From Verrucomicrobiaceae bacterium (GTDB lineage: Bacteria > Verrucomicrobiota > Verrucomicrobiia > Verrucomicrobiales > Verrucomicrobiaceae): 64,000 nucleotides of DNA. The notes beneath the pieces were generated by a model. It made no database searches and was not told where the DNA came from. It saw only the letters and a list, made by a program, of their open reading frames with translations. A program made the translations under genes and the position numbers. The stretch covers positions 62,001-126,000 of the forward strand of contig JAIXYN010000024.1 in assembly GCA_027490195.1 (NCBI GenBank), written 5' to 3'. Below are positions 43,434-52,447 of this stretch, in pieces (position 1 is the stretch's first letter; each line of letters begins with the position of its first letter).

Positions 43434-45737
43434 ATGAAACTTTCGCTCGTTCTTGCCACCCTTCTGCTGGGCGCGCATGCATTGGCCCAGCAGCCGGAAA
43501 CGCTGCCAGACACGCAGCCGCTGATCAAAGACGGCGACATCTCCGAGCAGATGCACGCGGCGGCGCTGGAAGACATGGACCAGATGATTGCAGACTCGCT
43601 GAAGACGCGCGAAAAACACTGGCACCGCAATCCGTCCTCACCGCACGCCTATGCGGAGTCAGTCCATGAAAATCGTGAGCGCTTCAAGCACATCATTGGC
43701 TTGAGAGACAAGCGCGTGCCGGTGGCGCTGGAGCGCTACGGTGATGAGACGAATCTGGCGCTGGTGGGCAAGACAAAGACGTACCGCATCTATCAGGTCC
43801 GCTGGCCGGTGCTGGAACAAGTTTCAGGTGAAGGCCTGCTGCTGGAGCCAAAAGGCAAGCCGCGTGGCTACATCATCGCACTGCCAGACGCGGATCAGAC
43901 ACCTGAGCAGATTGCCGGTCTGGCTTCTGGAGTGGCGCCGGAGGCGCAGATCGCCCGGCGCTTCGTGGAAAATGGCTTCGCGGTCATCGTGCCGGTCTTG
44001 ATCAATCGCAGCGATGTCGGCTCGGGCAATCCAGAGATCCTCATGACCAACATGCCGCATCGTGAGTGGATTCACCGGCAGGCATACATGATGGGCAGAC
44101 ATATCATCGGCTACGAAGTGCATAAGGTTCTGGCTCTGGTGGACTGGATCAACATTCATCGTATTGAGCAGATCGGTGTCGCAGGCTATGGCGAAGGCGG
44201 GCTCATCGCCATGTATGCGGCCGCCGTCGAACCTCGCATTGATGCTACGCTGGTGAGCGGTTATTTCAAATCACGCCAGCGCACCTGGCGCGAGCCGCTC
44301 TATCGCAATGTCTGGGGCTTGCTCGCCGAATTTGGCGATGCAGAAATCGCCTCCCTCATCGCCCCGCGTGGACTCGTCATTCAGTATGCGGAGGAACCAA
44401 AAGTGGATGGTCCACCAGAACCCAAGGGCAAGAAAGGCCAGGCTGCACCCGGCAGGCTCAGCACGCCCGAGTTTGATGAGGTGGAGGAGGAATACCTGCG
44501 CATTGATTCCCTGGTGCCGCCCAGCTTTCAGCGCCGCTCCCTCGTGCGCAGTGACGCCGCGGCCGCCATCGCTCTCGCGAAACTGCTCAAGACCGAGACG
44601 AGCATGGCGCTGTCCAAAGAGCAGCCGCACAACCTCCGCCAGACCTACCTGCCGTCCGTCCGTCAGTTGGCGCAGATGAAGGAAATCGAGGCTCATGTGC
44701 AGCGCTTGATTCGTGGATCGGATCAGGTCAGAAACGATTTCTTCCTCTATAAGGCCATGCCGGAGTTCCGCAATGATGCCTGGACCTACGCGCAGTTTGC
44801 CGACAAGAAGCCCGACAAGTTCATTGCTGCGGCCAAAGACTTCCGCAAAACATTCTGGGACGAAGTGCTTGGCAAAATTGACACGCCGCTGCCCACGCCG
44901 AAGCCGCGCTCACGCAAGATTTACGACAAACCAAAATGGACCGGCTACGAAGTCGTGCTGGATGTCGGCGGCGAAGGTTTTGCCTGGGGGGTGTTGCTGC
45001 TGCCCAAAGACTTGCAGCCCGGAGAGAAGCGCCCCGTCGTTGTCTGCCAGCATGGGCGCCATGGGGTTCCGGCGGATGTGATCGAAGGCGACAAACCTGC
45101 CTATCATGACTTCGCCGCTCATCTGGCCGAGCGCGGCTTCATCGCCCTCGCTCCGCACAACTTGTACAAAAAAGAGGAGCAATACCGCACGCTCTCACGC
45201 AAAGGCAACACGGTGAAGGCCTCCATGTTTTCAGTCATGCTCCGCCATCACGAGCAATGGCTCAAATGGCTCGCTGATCTCCCGCAGGTGGATGCCAAAC
45301 GCATCGGTTTTTATGGTCTCAGCTACGGTGGGGAGTCCGCTGTGCGCATTCCGCCACTGCTCGACGGCTACTGCCTTTCCATCTGCTCCGGTGACTTCAA
45401 CGACTGGACCCGCAAGGTTGCCACCACCGAGAACAAGCACAGCTTCATGTTCACGGACGAGTGGGAGATGCCTTACTTCAACATGGGCAGCACTTTCAGC
45501 TACGCCGAACTCACCTACCTCATGTTTCCACGCCCTTTCATGGTCGAGCGTGGCCATCACGACGGCGTCTCCATCGACCCCTGGGTCGCCTACGAATATG
45601 CCAAGACGCGCTGGCTCTACGCGCAGTTTGGCATGGAAGATCGTACCGAGATCGAGTTCTTCAACGGCGGCCATACGATCAACGGCCAAGGCACCTTCGA
45701 CTTCCTGCACAAGCATCTGAACTGGCCCAAGCGGTAG
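43434..45737 (+). CDS. Secreted two-domain alpha/beta hydrolase
   Basis: A 767-residue exported protein (signal MKLSLVLATLLLGAHALAQQ) with two alpha/beta-hydrolase domains. In the first (about 100-350) the nucleophile elbow reads GVAGYGEGGLIAMY, with Gly253 in the place of Ser, so it is probably inactive. The second (about 500-767) resembles dienelactone hydrolase/acetyl xylan esterase types. It has GFYGLSYGGESAVR with Ser630, an oxyanion stretch VVCQHGRHGVP, and FFNGGHTINGQGTF with the catalytic His747. A Pro/Lys-rich insert (EPKGKKGQAAP) lies between them. The probable role is a carbohydrate esterase. It is a lone gene, convergent with the GNAT gene downstream. Confidence 0.85.
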   Translation: MKLSLVLATLLLGAHALAQQPETLPDTQPLIKDGDISEQMHAAALEDMDQMIADSLKTREKHWHRNPSSPHAYAESVHENRERFKHIIGLRDKRVPVALERYGDETNLALVGKTKTYRIYQVRWPVLEQVSGEGLLLEPKGKPRGYIIALPDADQTPEQIAGLASGVAPEAQIARRFVENGFAVIVPVLINRSDVGSGNPEILMTNMPHREWIHRQAYMMGRHIIGYEVHKVLALVDWINIHRIEQIGVAGYGEGGLIAMYAAAVEPRIDATLVSGYFKSRQRTWREPLYRNVWGLLAEFGDAEIASLIAPRGLVIQYAEEPKVDGPPEPKGKKGQAAPGRLSTPEFDEVEEEYLRIDSLVPPSFQRRSLVRSDAAAAIALAKLLKTETSMALSKEQPHNLRQTYLPSVRQLAQMKEIEAHVQRLIRGSDQVRNDFFLYKAMPEFRNDAWTYAQFADKKPDKFIAAAKDFRKTFWDEVLGKIDTPLPTPKPRSRKIYDKPKWTGYEVVLDVGGEGFAWGVLLLPKDLQPGEKRPVVVCQHGRHGVPADVIEGDKPAYHDFAAHLAERGFIALAPHNLYKKEEQYRTLSRKGNTVKASMFSVMLRHHEQWLKWLADLPQVDAKRIGFYGLSYGGESAVRIPPLLDGYCLSICSGDFNDWTRKVATTENKHSFMFTDEWEMPYFNMGSTFSYAELTYLMFPRPFMVERGHHDGVSIDPWVAYEYAKTRWLYAQFGMEDRTEIEFFNGGHTINGQGTFDFLHKHLNWPKR

Positions 45738-45746
45738 CCCGTTCCG

Positions 45747-46334
45747 TCACTCATGTTCCTTTGTCCAAAACGTCAGCGTCTTCGGGGATTCAGTTTCCTC
45801 TCCGATCTCCTTCCAGACAAAAGTAGCCTGCAGTTCCGGCCGTTTCACATAGCCCTGGCTGCGCCAAAAATCATCCAGCGGTCGGTAGCCTTGCGGACGC
45901 AGCACATGCTCGGCAGGGCGGTCCACCGCGCAGAACGTACTGAGTTTCATGCCCAGCTTTCGAACATGCTCTTCACGCCGCACGAAGAATTCTTTCCCCA
46001 TGCCCTGGCCGCGATAGGTAGGTAGAAGGATCGATTCGCCGAAGTAGCAGATGGTGGAGAGATCGTGCCCGGCCTGCACGAACGCCGCTTGAAACTCAGG
46101 CCCTTCATCGGCCATGGGCAGACAGGTCGTGGCACCCACGACCCGGTCATCATCAAACACCAAAACCACAAGACTGCCGCTCGAATGCAGGTAGGTGCTC
46201 AGATATTCGCGCTCATGCTCCAGTGTGCCGGCATACAGATAGGGATATTCGTGAAACACCGCGATGCGCAGTTCGCCCAGCGCATCGAGATGCGGTGCCA
46301 GTTCAGCGCCATGGAAGTTTTGCAGACGGAGCAT
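45747..46334 (-). CDS. GNAT family N-acetyltransferase
   Basis: A 195-residue protein. The start at 46334 (MLRLQNFHGAELAPHLDALG) is preferred; the frame extends to 46457 but that part overlaps sufE and looks unlike the family. The acetyl-CoA motif A is ESILLPTYRGQGMGKEFFVR, preceded by VVLVFDDDRVVGATTCLPMA. The C-terminal part, LDDFWRSQGYVKRPELQATF, is usual for GNATs of this sort, ending with a conserved VWKEIGEETESPKTLTFW. The substrate is unknown. It lies 2 nt from sufE on the same strand, so they are probably co-transcribed. Confidence 0.88.
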   Translation of the reverse strand: MLRLQNFHGAELAPHLDALGELRIAVFHEYPYLYAGTLEHEREYLSTYLHSSGSLVVLVFDDDRVVGATTCLPMADEGPEFQAAFVQAGHDLSTICYFGESILLPTYRGQGMGKEFFVRREEHVRKLGMKLSTFCAVDRPAEHVLRPQGYRPLDDFWRSQGYVKRPELQATFVWKEIGEETESPKTLTFWTKEHE

Positions 46335-46336
46335 GG

Positions 46337-46762
46337 TCAAGGGGACGGATGGGAGGTGATGAACTGTTTCGCCATGTCGCGAATTTTGAGGCGCATGTTG
46401 CCCAGACCATTCAGGCGTGTGGGGGACAGCATTTTGGTAAAGCCGCAGGCATCCCACACTCGTGGCTCGACTGCGGCGACTTCGGCTAGGTCAGCATCGC
46501 TGTACAACTCGCATAACAAAGTGGCGAGCCCCTTGACCATCGGTGATTCGGCATCACAAACGAAGCGCGTGCGGCCATCGACGAGTTCACCATGCAGCCA
46601 GACGCGGGAGACACAGCCGGGTACAAGATTCGCTTCAATTTTGTGCGCATCATCCAGCTTCAGCGCATGCCCGCGTGACACGATCGCGTTCAGGCGCTCA
46701 TGCGGGTCATGGATGATGTTCAGGTCGTCAATGAGCGACTGCTGTTTTTCATCAAGGTTCAT
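46337..46762 (-). CDS. sufE: SufE family Fe-S cluster assembly protein
   Basis: A 141-residue SufE-type sulfur acceptor. It stimulates the cysteine desulfurase SufS and takes persulfide on a conserved Cys, here in NLVPGCVSRVWLHGELVDGR. Other motifs are MNLDEKQQSLIDDLNIIHDP and the C-terminal GFTKMLSPTRLNGLGNMRLK, normal for the family. Its start codon overlaps the stop of the large kinase-like gene by 4 nt, so translation is coupled. No sufS or sufBCD is in the window. Confidence 0.93.
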   Translation of the reverse strand: MNLDEKQQSLIDDLNIIHDPHERLNAIVSRGHALKLDDAHKIEANLVPGCVSRVWLHGELVDGRTRFVCDAESPMVKGLATLLCELYSDADLAEVAAVEPRVWDACGFTKMLSPTRLNGLGNMRLKIRDMAKQFITSHPSP

Positions 46763-49341
46763 TTCAACTTCGCGAGACGGCCCTTGCTCCAGTTGAGACC
46801 CGTCTGGATGACCTCGTCATTGGCGATGGCTGCGGCAAGTTTCTCCCAGATGGCCACGGCATTGGAAAAGGCAGCCTTGGCTTCGGACTTCTTGCCGGCA
46901 CTTTCGCTGGTATGACCCAGCGAGCCATAGAGCTGCGCCAGCTGGCTGGACCACATGCGCCGCTCCGGCGTTAGCTTGTCATTGGCAGGCTGCGCCTTGA
47001 TGAGTGCTTCGAGCGATTCCACGGCCTGCTTCGCAATCGGAAGTGAGGCGGAAGTCTTGCCGGTATCAGCGAGCAGTTCGGCGTATTCACCGCGCAGTTT
47101 GGCCAGCAGAAAGCCGTAGCGCACATTCTCTTTATCATCCGCGAGGATCTCGTTCACCAGTTCGATGGCGTCTTGCTTCTTCTTGCTTGCCTCAGCCGGG
47201 TTGCCGGCATCACGTGATAGCGAAGCAAGAGCGCCGTAGTTACGGGCGAGCAGGTACTTCACTTCGCCCCACTCAGGCAGCAGACGGTTGAGTTCCAGAA
47301 GGATCGGGACGGCCTGATTGTGCGCCTCCTTGGCATCCGAACCACTGAAATGTCGCCCGATCAATTCTGCCAGTTCGGTATATGCCTCGGCCAGCAGCAA
47401 TGCCTGATCTTGATTGCGCGGGCTGCTGCCGAGAACGAGCTCGCCCATGTCCTTCACGGAATCGATCAGCGTGTTGAGCGCCTCCTCGGCCTTGCCCGCA
47501 TCACGCTGGCTGATGCCTTTGGCAAACTTGGCTCGCGCGAGGATGAATTTTTCGTCGTTGATCAGCTCGTGACCGATCAGCTTGGCATCGAGAATCGTCG
47601 GCACGCGCGCAAGCGCGATTTCCGAATCCGACACATCACCGTTGCGTAATGTCCGCAGGCCGTATTCGAGCCATGCACGGGCGCATTCGTTCCGCGCAAG
47701 GCGGTTTTTCGGGTCCGCCGCCAGGCCCTTATCGAGATTGACCGTGGCTTCCTTAAGCAGGGTAAGGGATTCCACATGGCGCCCTTCGCGTCCGCGGATG
47801 TCGGAGAGGAGCAGGCTGTAGCGGCCCAGCCACTGCTGGTACAGCGCGATCTGAGCACCTTCACCGGTCCCATTGCGGATCAATTCAGAGGCCTGATCAC
47901 GTGCCTTCATGAGGTAAACCACCGCCTGCGTGCTGTTACGCAGCTTGAGGTGAAGCTGACCGATATTGCCATACGCACGCAGACGTTCGACACCGAGTGC
48001 AGGTGATTGTTCCAGCGCAGGCAGGCCCCGCATGCAGTAGGCCAGCGCATCTTTGAGCTGCTCCTTCTGAAATCCAGCCTCCATCTCATTACCCGTGGGC
48101 GTCTGCAGTAGCTGCGTGAGGAACTGGTCCACCGCGTTCTGCGAGTTCTGCAGGTTTTGATCTGCCACAGCCTTCGCGCTGCGCTCGTTGTCGCGCTCAC
48201 TTGTCAGCAGGTCGATGCGGCTTTGGAGCGCATCATTTTTCACCTTATTAACCTCATGAATGTTGGAGATGGTGTTCTCCGCCGTGTTCAGGTTTCTCTG
48301 GGTCTTGAAGGCGTAAATAAAGCAGAGCACGAAAATGGTCAGCAGTGAAATGGCCGTGGTTTGCAGCGACAGCACCTTCTTCGCTTGCTTCTGACGCTCG
48401 CGGACGGTTTGATCACGTGATTCCTCAAGCAGGTAGTCGCTTTCGAGCACCTCAAACTCGCGTACAATTTCGCGCATGTCAGCCCAGCGCGCCGCCGGGT
48501 TCAGATCCATGGCTCTCTCGATGATGTTGCGGCGGCGCTCCTCCCATTTGGACTGCGCTGCCTGTGGCCAGTAGATTTTCGGCTGCGCTTTGACGGCAGC
48601 CAGCAGCGCATTGCTGTCCACCTGCACCGCCAGACCCGCCGCTGCCTGCTGCCGGGCACGCTCGACCTCGCTAGCCCACATGTCAGCACCGCGTGGCAGT
48701 GCTCCGTTGAGCAGGCGATACGCCAGCACACCAAAGCTGTAAACATCCCACGAAGGCCCATAACCCGCGAATACACCATCTGGGTTTTCCGCCTGCTCCG
48801 GGCAGAGATGCACAAAGTGATCCGTCAGTTCAAGGTGATGAATGCCCCCCACCCAGCCTTGCGCGATGTCCGTGAGACGGATCGAAGATTCCGCATCGTC
48901 CTCCAGCAGAATGTTCGACGGGCGCAGGTTGCCATGCGGAATGCCGTGCTTATGCAGCCAGGAAAGTGCATCCGCGACCTCATAAATGTGGCGCCATGCC
49001 TGCTCCGGTGGCAGGCCGTTGCAGGCGGATTCCAGCGTTGGCGTCTGCCACTGACGGCGGCCATGGTTGTCCTTCGTCATCACGCCGACCAGCGGCATCA
49101 CGCAAAAATACGGCGTTTTGTCAAAACTGTAGCTCTCCACCGGCAGCACACCGCGGTGGTGCGGCATCTGCTGCAAAGCACGGAACGCAGTGGAAAGCGC
49201 CTTGCGGTTGATCGCCATCGAACTGAACACCTTAACCGCACAGGCTTTGCCGTTGGTGGACACCGCCCGGTACACGGCACCACAGCGCCCACTGCCGACC
49301 AAGTCCTGCAATTCATGTCCGGCGATTTCAGGCAGACTCAT
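46759..49341 (-). CDS. Membrane Ser/Thr kinase-like protein with TPR tail (probable pseudokinase)
   Basis: An 860-residue protein. The N-terminal kinase-like domain (1-290) has a Gly loop GSGRCGAV at 16-23 and the ATP lysine Lys37 (ACAVKVF). The catalytic loop reads HGNLRPSN at 136-143 instead of HRDxKxxN, so the catalytic Asp is Asn138 and the Lys is Arg140. The DFG region is DIA at 158-160. One membrane helix (about 328-348, SLLTIFVLCFIYAF) follows, then a coiled-coil (NKVKNDALQSRIDLLTSERD) and TPR-like helices to the end. Either a dead kinase used as scaffold or a weak one. Coupled to sufE by a 4-nt overlap. Confidence 0.82.
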   Translation of the reverse strand: MSLPEIAGHELQDLVGSGRCGAVYRAVSTNGKACAVKVFSSMAINRKALSTAFRALQQMPHHRGVLPVESYSFDKTPYFCVMPLVGVMTKDNHGRRQWQTPTLESACNGLPPEQAWRHIYEVADALSWLHKHGIPHGNLRPSNILLEDDAESSIRLTDIAQGWVGGIHHLELTDHFVHLCPEQAENPDGVFAGYGPSWDVYSFGVLAYRLLNGALPRGADMWASEVERARQQAAAGLAVQVDSNALLAAVKAQPKIYWPQAAQSKWEERRRNIIERAMDLNPAARWADMREIVREFEVLESDYLLEESRDQTVRERQKQAKKVLSLQTTAISLLTIFVLCFIYAFKTQRNLNTAENTISNIHEVNKVKNDALQSRIDLLTSERDNERSAKAVADQNLQNSQNAVDQFLTQLLQTPTGNEMEAGFQKEQLKDALAYCMRGLPALEQSPALGVERLRAYGNIGQLHLKLRNSTQAVVYLMKARDQASELIRNGTGEGAQIALYQQWLGRYSLLLSDIRGREGRHVESLTLLKEATVNLDKGLAADPKNRLARNECARAWLEYGLRTLRNGDVSDSEIALARVPTILDAKLIGHELINDEKFILARAKFAKGISQRDAGKAEEALNTLIDSVKDMGELVLGSSPRNQDQALLLAEAYTELAELIGRHFSGSDAKEAHNQAVPILLELNRLLPEWGEVKYLLARNYGALASLSRDAGNPAEASKKKQDAIELVNEILADDKENVRYGFLLAKLRGEYAELLADTGKTSASLPIAKQAVESLEALIKAQPANDKLTPERRMWSSQLAQLYGSLGHTSESAGKKSEAKAAFSNAVAIWEKLAAAIANDEVIQTGLNWSKGRLAKLK

Positions 49342-49502
49342 GCGTGCTTCAGGTGTCTCTAGGAGGTGGTGGTTGATCCCGGAGGACGCGGAAACTGGTC
49401 GGTGGTTGCATCACGGGCTCGTACGATGGGGTCGGAATGGGAAATCTCAAATCTCAAAATGATGCTTTGCAAAAATCGCGTGCCACTCAAACCAGCGCAT
49501 CC

Positions 49503-49952
49503 ATGCTCAATGAACACCGCATGAAATCTCCAAAGCCAGATCACCGCCATGAAATAGAGGCGATTTATGCCGAACTTGAGCGCCGGCCGCTGCCACGCCA
49601 GTGTGAGATGCGAACTGGTTGCTGCCACTTCCGGCTGGCAGGTCACACCCCCATGCTCACCCGGGGAGAAGCTTTATATGCCGCCCAGGGAGTCCGCGCC
49701 AGCGGTCGCAAGGTGCTCAAGCCTCATCCTGACGGAGCCTGCCCTCTTTTGGGGCGTGATGGCCGCTGCACCATTTACAAAAACCGACCTTTCGGCTGCC
49801 GCACCCACTTTTGTGCCGAAGCCGGGGGCATGTATCCACGCAAGCATGTTGCAGATCTCATCCAGCGTCTTGAAGCTCTGGACGAACGGCTCGGTGGCAG
49901 CGGCTCTCGTCCTCTGGAAGCTGCAGTCAGTGACGCGCTGGCAGAGATGTGA
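49503..49952 (+). CDS. YkgJ-type cysteine cluster (Fe-S/zinc) protein
   Basis: About 149 residues from ATG 49503; in-frame ATGs at 49437 and 49521 are alternatives, and the conserved part starts at DHRHEIEAIYAELERRPLPR. Eight cysteines occur in the pattern C-x5-C-C (CEMRTGCC), CPLLGRDGRC, FGCRTHFC, consistent with a YkgJ/CxxCxxCC-family metal site. The function of this family is not established. It stands alone on the plus strand between the kinase-like gene and the PSCyt1-SHD1 gene, ending 2 nt before the latter's stop. Confidence 0.75.
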   Translation: MLNEHRMKSPKPDHRHEIEAIYAELERRPLPRQCEMRTGCCHFRLAGHTPMLTRGEALYAAQGVRASGRKVLKPHPDGACPLLGRDGRCTIYKNRPFGCRTHFCAEAGGMYPRKHVADLIQRLEALDERLGGSGSRPLEAAVSDALAEM

Positions 49953-49954
49953 CC

Positions 49955-50524
49955 TCAAGGCGCCGCGCAATCACGTGCCAGCTTCTGGCTGGCCTCGGAC
50001 AGCCTCGTCAGCGCCACAGACGCCTCTTTGCCGTTGGCAGGCAGGCGCAGCACCACGTTTTCGCCCTCCAGGCGCACAAACCCCGCCTTGATCGTTTTGC
50101 CATCGGCACTGGTCCAGCTCATGATCGGAGGCAGCGACTTTTTGGCGGCCACGGGGGCCATCTTGGGCGCATCCTTGTCAAAGCTGGCTCCTTCGCTGAT
50201 CCATTCGGTGATCTTTTTGATATCCGTGCCGGAGAGTTGCTCATTGGGCGGCATGTGATTTTTGCCGTCGTTGACCAGGATTTCCAAAAAGTGGCTCTCC
50301 GCCGGTTTGCCAGGACGGATTTGTGCAACGTCGTTGTCCTTGATGTCCAGCTTGAAAGTCTCCAGGTCATCAAAGACAAATCCGGCCTTCTTCTTGCCGG
50401 TCTTCAGGCTGTGGCACTCATAGCAATTTCGCTCCAGAATGGGCTGGATGTCCTTTTTAAAGTCTGCCGCAGTGACGGCGACAGAAAGGAGGGGCATAAT
50501 GAGGATGAAACGAGGCAGAGACAT
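49955..50524 (-). CDS. Secreted PSCyt1 cytochrome-like protein fused to SHD1 domain
   Basis: A 189-residue protein; the start at 50524 gives signal MSLPRFILIMPLLSVAVTAA. PSCyt1 spans about 20-125 with heme motif CYECH at 34-38 and KNHMPPNEQ as the likely axial Met region. The last 55 residues (WTSADGKTIKAGFVRLEGEN, then VVLRLPANGKEASVALTRLS) fit the SHD1 (SLA1 homology 1) domain seen in many Planctomycetota and Verrucomicrobiota proteins. Alone and short compared with the large PSCyt proteins, it might shuttle electrons or bind partners. It is divergent from the pseudouridine synthase gene. Confidence 0.85.
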   Translation of the reverse strand: MSLPRFILIMPLLSVAVTAADFKKDIQPILERNCYECHSLKTGKKKAGFVFDDLETFKLDIKDNDVAQIRPGKPAESHFLEILVNDGKNHMPPNEQLSGTDIKKITEWISEGASFDKDAPKMAPVAAKKSLPPIMSWTSADGKTIKAGFVRLEGENVVLRLPANGKEASVALTRLSEASQKLARDCAAP

Positions 50525-50604
50525 GGGCGCGTAGGGATTGGGGGAGAGAACGTGCAATGCCGCTTTTCCTTAGCCAGCATCTTTTTTCCGTGGCATGAGA
50601 CCCC

Positions 50605-51471
50605 ATGCCTGAGCAACGCACCGTCACCACAGCCTCCGAACTTCTGCCTTTTCTTTTTGAGAACTGGCCGGACATGAAGCGCACTCGCCTCAAGCAGTGG
50701 CTCAAATACGGCAGCGTCCGAGTGAATGACCACGCCGTAAGCCGCCACGACCACAAGCTCAAGCCCGGCGACAAAATCACCATTAAAGTGGAGCGCGCCC
50801 CACGTGCTGACGTGAAGCCCATGCCTGCCGGTCTCAGCATAGTGTATGAAGACGAGGCCATTATCGTGCTGAACAAAGGTGCCGGCTGGCTCACCGTGGC
50901 CACGGATTCCGGCAGTGGCCGCACCGCCTATGCCGCACTCACCGATCATGTGCGTGGCACCGATGTCCGCAATCGCGTCTGGATCGTCCACCGTCTGGAC
51001 CGAGACACCTCCGGCCTCATCGTTTTTGCCAAAACCGAGCCTTTCAAGCGCATCCTGCAGCAGAATTGGCACCTTTTTGACAAAACCTACCTCGCCATCA
51101 CCGAAGGCGTCATCAAACGGGATTCCGGCACCCTGCGCTGCCATCTCAATGAAGAGTTCTCCCTCCGCGTCCGCAGTGTCCCGCCGGATGAAGACACCCG
51201 CGAGGCCATCACTCACTTCAAGGTGCTCAAGCGCACACATCACACCACGCTTGTCGAGCTGAAGCTTGAAACCGGCAGGCGTCACCAAATCCGCGTCCAC
51301 CTTTCCGACATGGGTCATCCCATCATTGGAGACAAGCCCTACGGTGCCACCACCGATCCCGCCCGTCGTCTGGGCCTGCACTCCAGCGAACTCCGTTTCA
51401 TCCATCCCGCGACCGAGGAAAAAATGGATTTCGTTTTGCCTCTGCCGGACGCCCTTGCGAAGCTGGTTTAA
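50605..51471 (+). CDS. RluA family pseudouridine synthase
   Basis: A 288-residue RNA modification enzyme. The S4 RNA-binding domain is N-terminal (TRLKQWLKYGSVRVNDHAVS). The synthase core holds VYEDEAIIVLNKGAGWLTVA and IVHRLDRDTSGLIVFAKT, with the catalytic Asp in HRLDRDTSG, and the C-terminal HQIRVHLSDMGHPIIGDKPY block. The overall type is RluC/RluD, which modify 23S rRNA, but the exact target site cannot be told from sequence alone. It is the gene before rpsB. Confidence 0.92.
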   Translation: MPEQRTVTTASELLPFLFENWPDMKRTRLKQWLKYGSVRVNDHAVSRHDHKLKPGDKITIKVERAPRADVKPMPAGLSIVYEDEAIIVLNKGAGWLTVATDSGSGRTAYAALTDHVRGTDVRNRVWIVHRLDRDTSGLIVFAKTEPFKRILQQNWHLFDKTYLAITEGVIKRDSGTLRCHLNEEFSLRVRSVPPDEDTREAITHFKVLKRTHHTTLVELKLETGRRHQIRVHLSDMGHPIIGDKPYGATTDPARRLGLHSSELRFIHPATEEKMDFVLPLPDALAKLV

Positions 51472-51730
51472 ATCGCTGGGCAGGCCTCAGTCCCGCTTCG
51501 AGGTGGGATTGTCGGCATGGCGGGGCGGGGAATAGCTTCCGTGTGACACTTTCGAGGGAGAAAAACCACTTGCCGTGGCAGGGGATGCCGTTAACATCTC
51601 ACCCCCTTTTGCCGGGCTATTTTGGTCAGGCCAAAGGGTTCAACTCGAAGCCCATTCGACCGGATCAACCCTTGTGGTTGAGCGTTTTGCACCCAAAACG
51701 TGCGGAAGACAGGCACCTCATACTAAATAC
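51472..51730 (+). other. rpsB leader/intergenic region
   Basis: A 259-nt non-coding stretch upstream of rpsB. It should hold the rpsB-tsf promoter. TTGTCG at 51508 with ATAGCT 17 nt further is a weak sigma-70-like pair. There is no Shine-Dalgarno sequence before the rpsB ATG. A structured S2 leader is possible, but I could not identify one by eye. The rpsB frame is open far upstream, but those residues do not match S2. Confidence 0.3.
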
Positions 51731-52423
51731 ATGTCAACACAGATCCTCGCCGAACTCGTCGAAGCCGGAGTCCATTTCGGACATCAAACCAAGCGCTGGA
51801 ACCCCAAGATGAAGAATTTCATCATGGGCACCAAAAACCAGATTCACATCCTCAACATCGAGGAAACCGTCAAGCAGATCGACACGGCCGCTGAATTCCT
51901 GGCCGACCTCGCTCGCCGCGGCAAAAAAATCCTCTTCGTCGGCTGCAAACGCCAGGCTCAGGAAGCCGTGAAGCAGGCCTCCGAAGCTTGCGGACAGTTC
52001 TACGTCAATCATCGCTGGTTGGGCGGCACGCTCACCAACATGGAGACGATCAAGAAAAGCATCGCCCGTCTCAACTACCTCGAAGACATCGAGAGCAAGC
52101 CTGAGTTCAAGCTTATGTCCAAGAAGGAACTCGCCGGTCTTAACCGCGAGCGTATCAAGCTGGAGCGCAATCTTCGCGGCATCCGTCACATGGGCAAAAT
52201 CCCTGACGCTGTTGTCATCGTTGACTCCGCCCGCGAGCACATCGCCGTCCATGAGTCCCGCCGCCTGAAGATCCCGATCGTTGCCCTCGTGGACACGAAC
52301 GCCGACCCGAACATCATCGACTACCCAATCGCCGCCAACGACGACGCCATCCGCTCCATCCGCATCATCCTGCAGAAGCTGATTGATCCCGTCATCGTCG
52401 CCACCGCCGAAGCCAAGCAGTAA
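51731..52423 (+). CDS. rpsB: 30S ribosomal protein S2
   Basis: A 230-residue S2. ATG 51731 gives STQILAELVEAGVHFGHQTK, the canonical start; the open frame to 51575 is rejected. Signatures RWNPKMKNFIMGTKNQIHIL, NHRWLGGTLTNMETIKKS, RHMGKIPDAVVIVDS and VALVDTNADPNIIDYPIAAN are complete. Slightly short of the 240-260 usual because the C-terminal extension is absent. tsf follows after 24 nt, the standard bacterial arrangement. Confidence 0.98.
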   Translation: MSTQILAELVEAGVHFGHQTKRWNPKMKNFIMGTKNQIHILNIEETVKQIDTAAEFLADLARRGKKILFVGCKRQAQEAVKQASEACGQFYVNHRWLGGTLTNMETIKKSIARLNYLEDIESKPEFKLMSKKELAGLNRERIKLERNLRGIRHMGKIPDAVVIVDSAREHIAVHESRRLKIPIVALVDTNADPNIIDYPIAANDDAIRSIRIILQKLIDPVIVATAEAKQ

Positions 52424-52447
52424 CCCATTTCACCCCCCAACCGACAC

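Noticed and set aside
51575-51730. Upstream extension of the rpsB frame
   Set aside because: The residues do not match S2; the canonical start is at 51731.
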